The notes under the pieces: model-generated
What the model was told of the DNA's origin: nothing
Databases searched by the model: none
Seen by the model: the letters and a program-made list of their open reading frames with translations, nothing else
Translations under genes and position numbers: made by a program
Shown here: piece after piece, positions 44,830 to 53,901 of the stretch
Position numbering within the stretch: position 1 is the stretch's first letter
Layout of the letters: every line of letters starts with the position of its first letter
Source of the DNA: Bacillus sp. SD075
GTDB lineage: Bacteria > Bacillota > Bacilli > Bacillales > DSM-1321
Length of the DNA stretch: 64,000 nucleotides
Assembly: GCF_017355165.1 (NCBI RefSeq)
Contig: NZ_JADILK010000014.1
Coordinates: 32,641 to 96,640 of the forward strand
Direction of reading: 5' to 3'

Positions 44830-44926
44830 GACATTCCCCTTTTTTCACTAAAATAACCTCTATAACATCGATCCGATGGTACCGTTTGCCTGTATAAATC
44901 AATTTGATTTCCATTAAGACACAAAG

Positions 44927-44968
44927 AGGCACCTAACCAAAATGAAATGAAATGTTGGTTAGGTGCCT
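44927..44968. terminator. Terminator between ylnF and the TSUP gene
   Basis: AGGCACCTAACCA and TGGTTAGGTGCCT, a perfect 13-bp stem with a 16-nt loop. Tails are T-rich on both sides. Confidence 0.7.
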
Positions 44969-44981
44969 TCAGTTTTTCTGA

Positions 44982-45614
44982 TCAGCCCAATGATATATTT
45001 TCTTCAGCTTCTACTGGTAAAAGCCTAGCTAAAAAACGATATCTTTCTTTTAGGGAATATTTATAAATATCCCCTATTGAATCTTTCAGTAACTTAGATT
45101 TTTCCTCTTTTGAAAATGAACCATTTTTTATTATCATCCTTACTTCAAAGAGGAATTCTAAATATTCTTCATATGATTCATCATATACTTTACCTAGGTC
45201 ATTCCGTATTTTTTTTGCGAGCGTTGGACTTGCTCCATTGGTAGAAACACTTATGGAAAGCATGCCTCTATTCAATGTGGCCGGAATATGAAAATTACCC
45301 AGCTCATGATTACTAATAACGTTCACCAGCTGACTTTGGGATGCACTCTCATACACTCGTTCATTAACTTCGGTAGAATTTGTTGCAACAATGATTAAAA
45401 ATGCATCTTTATAGTCAGTTTCTTCCACTTCTTTAAGTAAAACTTGAATCTTACCTTCTTTCTCCAACAGTTGAAAACCTGTGCATATCTCGGGGCTTAT
45501 GACGGTCACTTCAGCACCAGCTTCCAATAAGGGGCCCGCTTTAAAGTAACCTATTTTACCACCGCCGATGATGACACACTTTCTGTTCTCAATATTAAGC
45601 GTAATTGGATACAT
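44982..45614 (-). CDS. ylnF: Precorrin-2 dehydrogenase (siroheme synthesis)
   Basis: 210 residues. KCVIIGGGKIGYFKAGPLLE is the NAD-binding loop of Met8p/CysG-N proteins; VIVATNSTEVNERV-type sequence and NRGMLSISVSTNGASPTLAK match the dimerisation/active-site part. Oxidises precorrin-2 to sirohydrochlorin. The start at 45614 is set by GGGGAGGGAGCTT; it overlaps the sirB 3' end by 20 bp. Confidence 0.92.
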   Translation of the reverse strand: MYPITLNIENRKCVIIGGGKIGYFKAGPLLEAGAEVTVISPEICTGFQLLEKEGKIQVLLKEVEETDYKDAFLIIVATNSTEVNERVYESASQSQLVNVISNHELGNFHIPATLNRGMLSISVSTNGASPTLAKKIRNDLGKVYDESYEEYLEFLFEVRMIIKNGSFSKEEKSKLLKDSIGDIYKYSLKERYRFLARLLPVEAEENISLG

Positions 45615-46356
45615 AAGCTCCCTCCCCACTCACTTCATGAATTCGTTCCGAAATTGCTTGTTCAATCTTTGGATGATAACCTAGATATCGGCAAAGTATG
45701 AATTTCTGCTGTCCCTTTTTTTGGATCTTTTTTATTCCCTTTTCGATGGACTGCATTAAGAGACCGGTAAACAATAGGTAAGGAATGATAAATACTTGGT
45801 TTGGTCGGGATGCCTCTGCGAATTCCAAGGCTTCTCCAAAGCTTGGTGTGGCAGCTGTCAAATAACACTCTTGCACTCGGATTTTTGGAAACCTGTTCTT
45901 TAGCAACTCGGCCAATCGAGACAAATCCCTTTTTACGTCGGGATCACTGCTGCCCCTTCCAACCAATAAAACCAAGGAATCCTCCGTAACCCTTACATTT
46001 GTTTCCTCCAACCGCTCCACTAAAATGTCAACCATTTTGTTACTGACACCAATCGGCCTTCCGTATTTCAAGTCAACGGCAGGGTACCGTTCTTTCATTT
46101 TGTTCAATATGACTGGAATATCATGTTTTGCATGTACAGCTGTTAGCAATAGGATTGGAATGGCAATGATTCTCGTTGCACCTTTTTGCACGCATCGTTC
46201 GTATGCCTTTTCTATCGTAGGAGTTTCCAATTCTAAGAAACAATACTCCTGAATCGTATTTGGCTGTGCTTTCATACAAACTTTAATAAAATCAATGGCT
46301 TGGGCTGAAGCTTCTTTAACACGGCTTCCATGGCAGATATATAAAATGGCTTCCAT
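45595..46356 (-). CDS. sirB: Sirohydrochlorin ferrochelatase
   Basis: 253 residues, class II chelatase built of two half-domains. ILYICHGSRVKEASAQAIDF carries the metal-site His; IPILLLTAVHAKHDIPVILN has the second His, and the C-terminal half repeats the fold (VLLVGRGSSDPDVKRDLSRL). Inserts Fe2+ into sirohydrochlorin to give siroheme for the sulfite reductase encoded in the same operon. Its ATG overlaps the sumT stop region by 1 bp. Confidence 0.93.
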   Translation of the reverse strand: MEAILYICHGSRVKEASAQAIDFIKVCMKAQPNTIQEYCFLELETPTIEKAYERCVQKGATRIIAIPILLLTAVHAKHDIPVILNKMKERYPAVDLKYGRPIGVSNKMVDILVERLEETNVRVTEDSLVLLVGRGSSDPDVKRDLSRLAELLKNRFPKIRVQECYLTAATPSFGEALEFAEASRPNQVFIIPYLLFTGLLMQSIEKGIKKIQKKGQQKFILCRYLGYHPKIEQAISERIHEVSGEGAYVSNYA

Positions 46357-47132
46357 TAATAAGCCTCATTAGCCAATAAATTTTCGGTTTGTTTACCTTC
46401 AAACCATTTGATTTTTTCTCGTAAATTAACGACATCTCCCACAACTATCATGCATGGATTCGAAATCTGTTCGTTATTGGCGGTTGCCACTACATTAGCC
46501 AAAGTACTGACAGCTGTTTTTTGCGTTTTTAATGTCCCCCAATGAATAAGGGCAACAGGAGTCTCTGGACTTTTTCCATGCTCCAAAAGTTTTCCTTGAA
46601 TATAGGGCAGGTTTTTAACACCCATGTAAATGGCCAATGTATCGATTCCTTTTGCAAGGGATTCCCACTTGATATTATCCTCTTCATCCTTTTTCCGATG
46701 ACCGGTAATAATTGCAAAAGATGAAGCGTGGTCCCTATGTGTAACTGGAATTCCCGCATAAGCTGTAGCGGCGATTCCAGCCGTAATTCCTGGAACGATT
46801 TCAAAGCTCACGCCACTTTTGGAAAGGGCTTCCGCTTCCTCACCGCCTCTACCAAAGACGAATGGATCGCCGCCTTTCAAACGGGTGACTATTTTCCCCT
46901 TTTTTGCATATTTGACCAGGAACCGATTGATGGTATCCTGCTGCAACAAATGATAATCCGGCAGTTTACCGCAATTAATCAGCTCTACACCATCTTTTGC
47001 ATAATTCAAAAGTTCTTTGTTGACAAGTCGATCATATAAAATGACATCAGCTTCTTGAATGCATTTTAATCCTTTTAATGTAATTAAATCTGGATCTCCG
47101 GGACCGGCTCCTACTAGATATACTTTCCCCAT
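46356..47132 (-). CDS. sumT: Uroporphyrinogen-III C-methyltransferase
   Basis: 258 residues. MGKVYLVGAGPGDPDLITLK is the SAM-binding N-terminus. ILYDRLVNKELL, GKIVTRLKGGDPFVFGRGGE and FEIVPGITAGIAATAYAGIP are classical SUMT motifs. Makes precorrin-2. The ATG at 47132 begins the family consensus; earlier in-frame codons overlap the preceding DUF3906 gene. The B. subtilis homologue is YlnD. Confidence 0.94.
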   Translation of the reverse strand: MGKVYLVGAGPGDPDLITLKGLKCIQEADVILYDRLVNKELLNYAKDGVELINCGKLPDYHLLQQDTINRFLVKYAKKGKIVTRLKGGDPFVFGRGGEEAEALSKSGVSFEIVPGITAGIAATAYAGIPVTHRDHASSFAIITGHRKKDEEDNIKWESLAKGIDTLAIYMGVKNLPYIQGKLLEHGKSPETPVALIHWGTLKTQKTAVSTLANVVATANNEQISNPCMIVVGDVVNLREKIKWFEGKQTENLLANEAY

Positions 47133-47151
47133 TTTTGCAACCTGCCTTCCC

Positions 47152-47367
47152 TTAGAGAATTGTTTCGAATTCCGATAAAACGAAACCTGCTCCATTTTTA
47201 ATTTTCCTTTTTTCGTATAATGAGATGTCATACACTTCAGGCATTTTTAAAAAATGTTTTTCCAGCTCGATATCAACAAGTTCAAACGCCTTTTCATCCG
47301 AATCGGCTACAATGATGACATGGATTGGTTTTTCCTTTATAGTGACTTCGAAACGGTATAGATTCAT
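47152..47367 (-). CDS. DUF3906 small protein
   Basis: 71 residues: MNLYRFEVTIKEKPIHVIIV, then DSDEKAFELVDIELEKHFLK, a ferredoxin-like beta-alpha-beta pattern typical of DUF3906. The family recurs in Bacillus sulfate-assimilation operons; function unknown. AAGGTAAG lies before the ATG; 20 bp to sumT and to sir. Confidence 0.85.
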   Translation of the reverse strand: MNLYRFEVTIKEKPIHVIIVADSDEKAFELVDIELEKHFLKMPEVYDISLYEKRKIKNGAGFVLSEFETIL

Positions 47368-47387
47368 GGATTGCTTACCTTCCCCTA

Positions 47388-49013
47388 TTAAACGGCCACT
47401 TTCGTTAATATATCATCAAACTTGCTTTGTAACTGGGATATCCCTACCCTTTCCACAAAATCAAGAAAGGTTTCGGATAGAAGTTTTGTTTCATTGAAAA
47501 ATAGGATCAGTTCTTTCAAAACATGATAGAGCTGTTCAGCTTCCACTTTTCCTTTAAGTTTTTCATTGAACTTCCCACCCTCATTCAGCGTTCCTCCGAC
47601 GTATATTTCAAAAGCCTCGACCATCTTTTTATCCTGATTTTTCATTTTTATGCCTTGAAGCCCAATTTCGGCGATGGCTCTTTGACCGCAATTATTCGGA
47701 CAACCAACCATATGCATCCTTACAGGAACATCAAGATCTATTTCCTTGTCCAATGATTCAGAAATGGTCCTCATTCGGTTTTTTGTTTCAACGAGTGCTA
47801 GGTTGCAATACTCGATGCCTGTACAAGAAACGGAATAACCAATGAATTTTTTTGGTTGATATGGAAATCTTTCGAAGATGGATTCCTGTTTTAATTCCTC
47901 AAGTTTTGCATCCGGCACATTTGGAATGATAAGATTTTGAGAATTACAGTTGCGGATTTCACCATTTCCATATTTCTTCGCAAGTTCTGCAAACTCGATC
48001 ACTTCGTCTGGATTCAGACGCCCAATTGGTATATTGACTCCAACATAGTTCAGACCATCTTGTTTTTGTTTATGGATGCCGTAGAAATAACCTGCATTCC
48101 ATCCCTTCACCGCGCTTTCACCCTTTTCAGGAAGCGGACCGGTGTACTCCAGCAATTTTTCCTTGAATTGTTCAGGACCCCAATCAGCGACAAGGAATTT
48201 CAATCGCGAGCGATGACGTTTTTCACGGTATCCAAAGTCACGGAATATCGTCGTGATGGCTGCCGCTACTTCGACTGTTTTTTCAGGTAAAATGAATAGG
48301 TCAAGTTCTTCTGCCAGCATCGGAACGGAGGATAGCCCTCCGCCTACTTTTACGTGAAAACCAACTTCCGTTACTCCATTAATTACTTTAGTAGCTGGAT
48401 TGAATGAAACACAGTTGATTTCAGCATTTGAAGCATTATGGATATTAGCACTTATGGACATTTTATATTTCCTTGGAAGGTTCGAATAGTCTTCGTTAAG
48501 GCGGAAATACTCAAATACATCGTAAAGTACCTCACGTGTATCAAAAAGTTCGTCAGGATCGATTCCTGCTAATGCATTACCGATGATATTACGTGTGATA
48601 TCACCACATGCACCTGCTGTAGTCATTCCAACCTTTTCCAAGCGGTTTAAGATATCCGGGACTTGTTCGATGGTCAACCAGTGGAATTGAATGGCTTGAC
48701 GGGTTGTAATGTCGTATACATCCCGCCCATAATCTTTAGCGATGTTAGCTAGAGCTATTTGTTGATCATAAGTCAGGATACCCCCGGGAATAACGACACG
48801 CATCATCCAGTAACCTGCTTCTTTTGGCCGTTGCAGGTATAGACCTGCCCACTTGAACATATCCCAATTCTCTTTAGGGATGGAATCAAAACCATTTGCA
48901 GCGTAATGTGGAATGTCATCGAATATCTTCAATCCGTCTTTTTCCAATTTCCAGATTTCCGTTTTATTTTTAGAGATTAGTGGATTTTCCGACCAAAATT
49001 TCTCGTAAACCAT
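47388..49013 (-). CDS. Ferredoxin-dependent sulfite (or nitrite) reductase
   Basis: 541 residues. Siroheme/[4Fe-4S] ligands are in SCTGIEYCNLALVETKNR and VGCPNNCGQRAIAEIG. The N-terminal WMMRVVIPGGILTYDQQIAL and GDITRNIIGNALAGIDPDEL are the NirA/Sir half-domains. Reduces sulfite to sulfide with six electrons. The context (siroheme genes, cysC, sat, cysH) favours sulfite over nitrite. It replaces the NADPH-type CysJI of B. subtilis. AAGGAGGAAATGTA precedes the ATG. Confidence 0.92.
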   Translation of the reverse strand: MVYEKFWSENPLISKNKTEIWKLEKDGLKIFDDIPHYAANGFDSIPKENWDMFKWAGLYLQRPKEAGYWMMRVVIPGGILTYDQQIALANIAKDYGRDVYDITTRQAIQFHWLTIEQVPDILNRLEKVGMTTAGACGDITRNIIGNALAGIDPDELFDTREVLYDVFEYFRLNEDYSNLPRKYKMSISANIHNASNAEINCVSFNPATKVINGVTEVGFHVKVGGGLSSVPMLAEELDLFILPEKTVEVAAAITTIFRDFGYREKRHRSRLKFLVADWGPEQFKEKLLEYTGPLPEKGESAVKGWNAGYFYGIHKQKQDGLNYVGVNIPIGRLNPDEVIEFAELAKKYGNGEIRNCNSQNLIIPNVPDAKLEELKQESIFERFPYQPKKFIGYSVSCTGIEYCNLALVETKNRMRTISESLDKEIDLDVPVRMHMVGCPNNCGQRAIAEIGLQGIKMKNQDKKMVEAFEIYVGGTLNEGGKFNEKLKGKVEAEQLYHVLKELILFFNETKLLSETFLDFVERVGISQLQSKFDDILTKVAV

Positions 49014-49029
49014 TACATTTCCTCCTTGA

Positions 49030-49629
49030 TTAGATCGCTTTCTTTGCTGTCAAATAGCTGATTACTTGTTCAACGCATTCTTCAATGCTGTATTGGTCGG
49101 ATTCTAAAATGATTTCCGGTTGTTCAGGTTCTTCGTATGGAGAGTCGATTCCGGTAAAATCTTTAATGATGCCTTTACGCGCCTTGTCATAAAGACCTTT
49201 TGGATCACGCACTTCGCACTCTTCGATCGGACACTTTATGTATACTTCAATAAACTCACCTTCATCGAGTAAATCACGTACAATCTTCCGATCTGCCCTG
49301 AAAGGTGATATGAAAGCGGTCAATACGAATTGACCACTATCCACGAATAACTTGGAAACCTCACCGATTCGCCTAATATTCTCGGTTCGATCCTCTTCAG
49401 AAAAACCTAAATCTTTATTTAATCCGTGGCGGATATTATCACCATCCAAAACGTAACTTCGAATCTTCCGGTTATATAACTCTTTAGCGACCGCGTTCGC
49501 AATTGTTGATTTTCCGGAACCCGAGAGCCCTGTAAACCATAGAACTGTGCTTTCATGCCCGTTCTGCTTCCGGCGGAGCTCCTTGGTCAATGACGTTTCA
49601 TGCCAAGTGACATTCGTACTTTTACTCAT
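49030..49629 (-). CDS. cysC: Adenylylsulfate kinase
   Basis: 199 residues. P-loop [11 protein letters not shown] (34-42), [20 protein letters not shown] and [16 protein letters not shown] are standard APS-kinase motifs. Phosphorylates APS to PAPS. AGGGGGAATATTAT precedes the ATG. 43 bp after sat. Confidence 0.95.
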   Translation of the reverse strand: MSKSTNVTWHETSLTKELRRKQNGHESTVLWFTGLSGSGKSTIANAVAKELYNRKIRSYVLDGDNIRHGLNKDLGFSEEDRTENIRRIGEVSKLFVDSGQFVLTAFISPFRADRKIVRDLLDEGEFIEVYIKCPIEECEVRDPKGLYDKARKGIIKDFTGIDSPYEEPEQPEIILESDQYSIEECVEQVISYLTAKKAI

Positions 49630-49672
49630 ATAATATTCCCCCTCTTCATGTGATCCTTCAATTTATGTCCAA

Positions 49673-50821
49673 TCAGTTATAAACTTCATTCTTTTTTAGA
49701 CCTTCGATCAACACCTCGATGACTTCTTTACGGCTAAAGGTAGCTGGAGGAATTTCACCATTACGCAACATTTCCCTTACCTTCGTTCCAGACAGGATGA
49801 CACGGTCTTCCTTGCCATGCGGACAAGTTTTAGCAGAAGCCATATTGCCACATGCTTTACAGTAAAAACTATGTTCAAAGAATAATAGCGTGATCCCTAG
49901 CTCATCTGCGTTAAAATTCCCAAAGATTTTTTGAGCATCATATGTGCCATAATAATCGCCCACACCCGCATGATCACGTCCGACGATAAAATGGGTGCAA
50001 CCATAATTTTTACGGACCATCGCATGGAAAATGGCCTCTCTAGGACCTGCATAACGCATGGCAGCAGGGAAAACTGCAAGGGAGACACGATCCTTGGGAT
50101 AATATTTTTCAAGTAGCACTTTATAACTTTCCATTCTTACATCTGCCGGAATGTCATCGGATTTAGTGGCACCTACCAAAGGGTTTAAGAATAAGCCATC
50201 GACAATCTCCAACGCTGTCTTTTGAATGTATTCATGTGCGCGGTGAACAGGGTTCCTCGTTTGGAAACCGACAACCGTTTCCCAGCCTTTTTCAGCAAAG
50301 GTTTTCCTTGTCTCGACTGGGTCCAGGTAATGAGCTTGAAATAGCGGACGCTCTATTCTCTTGATCAACTTTATTTCCCCGCCGACATATACATCCCCGC
50401 GGTTATATAAATTTTTCACTCCAGGATGCTTCTCATCATCCGTTTGATATACTAATGTTGCTTCCAATTGCTTATCTGGAGTGTAAATATCGGAAACGGA
50501 TAGGACCCCGTATGTTACACCTTCATGTGTCAACGTTACTTCTTCACCTATAGTTAGGGTTCCTGCAGTATCTTCGGTCAACGGCAGCGTAATCGGGATA
50601 CTCCATACATGCCCACTGCTAAGTCTCATATCCTTGACCACTGTCTCATAGTCACTTTTTGTAAAGAATCCTTTAATCGGACTGTAGGCACCAGTTCCTA
50701 TCAATTCAAGATCACTTAAAGCAATTTCATCGATTTCGATCGACTTTGTTATTTTACTAAAATCATATTTTGGTTCCCAAAGATCGATTAATGTTCCTCC
50801 GTGCGGTAGACTGATCGTCAT
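49673..50821 (-). CDS. sat: Sulfate adenylyltransferase
   Basis: 382 residues. [16 protein letters not shown] holds the HxxH nucleotide motif; [20 protein letters not shown] and [11 protein letters not shown] follow, and a Cys4-like zinc site ([16 protein letters not shown]) lies near the C-terminus. Activates sulfate to APS. CATAGGGGGAAATTAGC gives the RBS. Confidence 0.95.
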   Translation of the reverse strand: MTISLPHGGTLIDLWEPKYDFSKITKSIEIDEIALSDLELIGTGAYSPIKGFFTKSDYETVVKDMRLSSGHVWSIPITLPLTEDTAGTLTIGEEVTLTHEGVTYGVLSVSDIYTPDKQLEATLVYQTDDEKHPGVKNLYNRGDVYVGGEIKLIKRIERPLFQAHYLDPVETRKTFAEKGWETVVGFQTRNPVHRAHEYIQKTALEIVDGLFLNPLVGATKSDDIPADVRMESYKVLLEKYYPKDRVSLAVFPAAMRYAGPREAIFHAMVRKNYGCTHFIVGRDHAGVGDYYGTYDAQKIFGNFNADELGITLLFFEHSFYCKACGNMASAKTCPHGKEDRVILSGTKVREMLRNGEIPPATFSRKEVIEVLIEGLKKNEVYN

Positions 50822-50851
50822 GCTAATTTCCCCCTATGGTTTCTATTTAAT

Positions 50852-51568
50852 TTAAGATAAATGCAATCCACATTCCGTTTTTTGAGCTCCTTGCCAACGG
50901 CCTGAGCGTAAATCATCTGCATTGAAGGCAGGTGCGGTACACGTTTTACATCCAATACTCGGATATCCATTATCATGCAGGATATTATATGGAAGTCCGT
51001 TTTTATGAGCGTAGCGCCAAACATCTTTCCATGACCAATGTATGAGTGGACATATTTTAACTGACTTGAACTTATTATCCTTATTGACATACTCGGTCAT
51101 GGCCCTTGTTTCGGATTGCTCCCTCCGCAGTCCTGAAAGCCAGGCTGTTGCCGTTGAAAGCACATCTGTAAGCGGAATGATTTTACGGATGTTACAGCAC
51201 TTATTGGAATCACTTAGCCATAATTCATCCCCATATTCCGCTGCTTGTTCCTCAAGCGTCAAGGCAGGTTTCTTCATTTCGATCGAAAGCTTTGGATATC
51301 GCTTTTTCACTTGCTCGATCAATTGGTAAGTTTCCTCAAAATGAACATCCGTATCAAGGAAAACTATTTTTGCCGAAGGATTGACCTTCGCCAATAAATC
51401 AGTGAGCACGATGCCCTCAATACCAAAACTACAAGCATAAATCAGTTCGTTCCCATAATGGTCATTCGCCCATTGCAAAACTTCCAAAGCACCTTTTGTC
51501 TCACTGTCTTCAGGAAATGCAGGTAAATCCCCTTTGTTAAAATTGTCATAATTTATTAATGCAGCCAA
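50852..51568 (-). CDS. cysH: Phosphoadenylylsulfate/adenylylsulfate reductase
   Basis: 238 residues. ELIYACSFGIEGIVLTDLLA is the PP-loop; SNKCCNIRKIIPL and SIGCKTCTAPAF supply the four cysteines of a [4Fe-4S] cluster, and the catalytic Cys is in the tail ECGLHLS. The cluster type reduces APS and in Bacillus also PAPS. The TTG start follows AGAGGGGG by 8 bases. First enzyme gene after the riboswitch and yezD. Confidence 0.95.
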   Translation of the reverse strand: MAALINYDNFNKGDLPAFPEDSETKGALEVLQWANDHYGNELIYACSFGIEGIVLTDLLAKVNPSAKIVFLDTDVHFEETYQLIEQVKKRYPKLSIEMKKPALTLEEQAAEYGDELWLSDSNKCCNIRKIIPLTDVLSTATAWLSGLRREQSETRAMTEYVNKDNKFKSVKICPLIHWSWKDVWRYAHKNGLPYNILHDNGYPSIGCKTCTAPAFNADDLRSGRWQGAQKTECGLHLS

Positions 51569-51737
51569 CTTCGTAGCCCCCTCTAAAAACTTGCTGTATC
51601 AGGTTAGAGTAACTGTTTATCAATACCCGTTGTAATCCTCTCCAGTTTATTTGATTCTAGGAAAAAGAGACGAATCTAACCAATACTCTCTTTATATCAG
51701 TTAAACCCGCCTCTAGTTTTTCTAGTCAGCAGATACC

Positions 51738-51881
51738 TTATTTAATTCTTAATTTTTCATTTCTTTCCATTTGAATGATTTTACCATCCTGGACAATAAG
51801 TGTAATGGATCCATATTTCATTGAATTAAGCATTTCTTGAAGTCTTTCAAATATTTCTTCAAGCTGATTCTCTTTATCCAA
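51738..51881 (-). CDS. yezD: YezD family (DUF2292) small protein
   Basis: 47 residues starting at a TTG 6 bases after AAAGGAGGAACTGG. The sequence MKYGSITLIVQDGKIIQMER then NEKLRIK is the DUF2292 hallmark (YGsItivvQDGkVvQIErtEK). The family is a short beta-hairpin protein of unknown function often next to sulfur-assimilation genes. It lies between the SAM riboswitch and cysH, so it is the first gene of the riboswitch-controlled operon. Confidence 0.88.
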   Translation of the reverse strand: MDKENQLEEIFERLQEMLNSMKYGSITLIVQDGKIIQMERNEKLRIK

Positions 51882-52002
51882 ACCAGTTCCTCCTTTAAGA
51901 AAATCCGCGAATATTTTATTTATTAACGCTGATTACATGAATTTCTTAGATTTATATAATTCCATACAACCTTACATTGTTATGGATTGCCTACAGTTTT
52001 TC

Positions 52003-52160
52003 AAAAAAACAAAAATCTTTCCATGATGGAAAGATCCCAAGGTAAATATCTTTACCTTATCTACCAAAATGATCAACATTTTGTTGGAGGTAGCACCTTG
52101 CATCCATCATGCAGGTTGCTGGACTTCAAAGGGCCAATTCCCTCCGTCGCTCTGGATAAG
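52003..52160 (-). promoter_or_regulatory. SAM-I (S-box) riboswitch with terminator
   Basis: Leftward from 52160: CTTATC-C-AGAG, GGAGGGAATTGGCCC, TTTGAAGTCCAGCAACC, AAGGTGCTACCTCC and finally GATAAGG closing stem P1. These are the conserved S-box elements. The terminator ATCTTTCC/GGAAAGAT at 52015-52035 ends in TTTTTGTTTTTTT. High SAM should stop transcription into yezD-cysH. The B. subtilis cysH operon is also S-box controlled (established). Confidence 0.95.
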
Positions 52161-52394
52161 TTTTATTATTTTAAATATTAACATATATTTAATCCTTGTC
52201 AATGGAGTTTTCTTATAAAATAACTTGGTTTAATATTATGGATGAACTGTTATTTTTATACACACTATTCAAGTTATAATTTAATGTTCATATAAATACG
52301 AAAATAGACTCGTCTTTTTAGATAAGATCTCCAAAAAAATAAGTCTATTTTCATAAATACGCTTATTATTGGCCCCAGTCATTACTTGAAGTCA

Positions 52395-52928
52395 TTAATT
52401 TCTTAACTGTATCGCTTCTACAAATTCTTGTACTTGACTCTGGACGCGATCCATTAAATGCAAATCATTAATCGGTTTTTCTGAATTCTGTTTATCTATT
52501 TCCTTATCAACAAAATAAATGCCCTGTAGCGGTTCGCCTTTTAATATTGAAATTAATGGTTTTAGCGCATAGTCAATCGCCAATAGGTGCCTGTTACTTC
52601 CACCAATCATGATTGGCAGCACTGGCTTACCCTTAAAAGAACCTTCTGGCAGCAAATCAATCAAGGCTTTCAATACACCTGTATAAGAAGCCTTATAAAC
52701 CGGTGAACCAATAATGATCCCTCTGGCTGCTTGAATTCTCTCTGAAAGCTTTAAGATATCTTCGCTATTATATTTCCCTTGGAATAAATCTTCTGCTGAG
52801 AAATCCGTAATTGAGAAATAAGCTGTGTTATATCCTTCGTTTTCGACTAATGATTGAATATGTTTTAGTGAAATGTCCGTTCTTGATGGAATAGCAGGAC
52901 TTCCTGATAAAATTACGATATCGCTCAT
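52395..52928 (-). CDS. NADPH-dependent FMN reductase (SsuE/MsuE-like)
   Basis: 177 residues with a flavodoxin-like fold. VILSGSPAIPSRTDISLKHI carries the FMN phosphate loop GSP-x3-S; GIIIGSPVYKASYTGVLKAL is the conserved GsPvYkaSytG motif of SsuE, and PIMIGGSNRHLLAIDYALKP follows. SsuE supplies FMNH2 to sulfonate monooxygenases; partners may be the luciferase-like enzymes further right (inference). It lies ahead of the S-box operon but reads away from its own upstream region. Start ATG at 52928. Confidence 0.88.
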   Translation of the reverse strand: MSDIVILSGSPAIPSRTDISLKHIQSLVENEGYNTAYFSITDFSAEDLFQGKYNSEDILKLSERIQAARGIIIGSPVYKASYTGVLKALIDLLPEGSFKGKPVLPIMIGGSNRHLLAIDYALKPLISILKGEPLQGIYFVDKEIDKQNSEKPINDLHLMDRVQSQVQEFVEAIQLRN

Positions 52929-53088
52929 TTAATACCCCTCCAACGTAACATGATTTCCAGATAAAATCTTCGTAAAGCATTTCGTACCGTATGCATTTAT
53001 CGTAATAGTCTGAAAAATATATGTCAAATCTTACACTCGGGTTTAATAAATTCATCAGTTGGCTTCTGCGACTCTGAATAAAAATAAG

Positions 53089-53134
53089 ACGGTCATATTT
53101 GTGTCTTGGTGCTCATGCCCTTCAATATGACCGT
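53089..53134 (-). terminator. Terminator after the TetR gene
   Basis: ACGGTCATATT and AATATGACCGT (11 bp) enclose a loop of about 24 nt; leftward the tail is CTTATTTTT. It lies just beyond the TetR stop. Confidence 0.6.
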
Positions 53135-53138
53135 TTCA

Positions 53139-53726
53139 TTATGTATGATTTTGTTTACCATGAATACCATATACTAAAAGTTGAGCAATGCTCTTAATTC
53201 GTTCAGAAGTAAAATATGGCTCCTTTTTTTGCTGATGGATCTCATAATGTGTAGACAATGCCAATGTTAAAGAAATGATCCCTACATTTAATAGGATAAT
53301 ATCTGAGATATACTGTATCTCTCCGCTATCTATTCTCTTCTGTATTTCAAGATGCTTGGCATTTGGTTTGAAAATCTGATCTACATATTGCTTTGAAATA
53401 TCTTGATCGAATTGTGTTTCTCTAAATAATATCGAAAACTGTTCTTTATTATCAAGAATTTTTTCTATCATGGTGCAAACATGGTTCTCCACTAGATCAT
53501 CCGTAGATAGATGACTAGTCCCATCTTCAGATTCCTCTTTTTCATTAGGGGTAATTGTAGCCAAAAGCAAATCTTTTTTGCTGTCAAAGTATTTGTAAAT
53601 AGTAGCTTCGGAAACATTGCATGCAGAGGCAATTTCATTCGTTCTTGTCATGTCGAAACCTTTAGTGGCAAAAAGAGTCCGGGCTACATTTATGATTCGT
53701 TCTTTGGTTTGCTGCCCTTTTTTCAA
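53139..53726 (-). CDS. TetR/AcrR family regulator
   Basis: 195 residues. The N-terminal HTH spans TKERIINVARTLFATKGFDM, TRTNEIASACNVSEATIYKY and FDSKKDLLLATI. The C-terminal ligand domain has no recognised subfamily signature. TTG at 53726 is preferred because AGAAGG is 9 bases upstream; an earlier TTG at 53735 abuts it. The neighbouring SDR gene has a 26-bp palindrome ahead of its start that is a plausible operator. Confidence 0.9.
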   Translation of the reverse strand: MKKGQQTKERIINVARTLFATKGFDMTRTNEIASACNVSEATIYKYFDSKKDLLLATITPNEKEESEDGTSHLSTDDLVENHVCTMIEKILDNKEQFSILFRETQFDQDISKQYVDQIFKPNAKHLEIQKRIDSGEIQYISDIILLNVGIISLTLALSTHYEIHQQKKEPYFTSERIKSIAQLLVYGIHGKQNHT

Positions 53727-53857
53727 AAATATCAACCTTCTTTTATAATGATAAGACCGGTTTCACCAATCTATTTTCCATGATATCCCGATGGTATCAA
53801 TCGGTCAACATAATACCATTGATCTATTAGAATTCAATATTCCCATATATCATAAAT

Positions 53858-53890
53858 AGAAAACATCGTCCCCATCAGACGATGTTTTCT
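53858..53890. terminator. Terminator between SDR and TetR genes
   Basis: AGAAAACATCGTC and GACGATGTTTTCT, a perfect 13-bp stem with a 7-nt loop and T-rich flanks, about 10 bp beyond the SDR stop. Confidence 0.8.
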
Positions 53891-53901
53891 TTTTCAGAAA
53901 A

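Noticed and set aside
51569..51737. S-box riboswitch expected directly ahead of cysH
   Set aside because: None of the S-box core blocks occur there; the riboswitch is instead upstream of yezD at 52003-52160.
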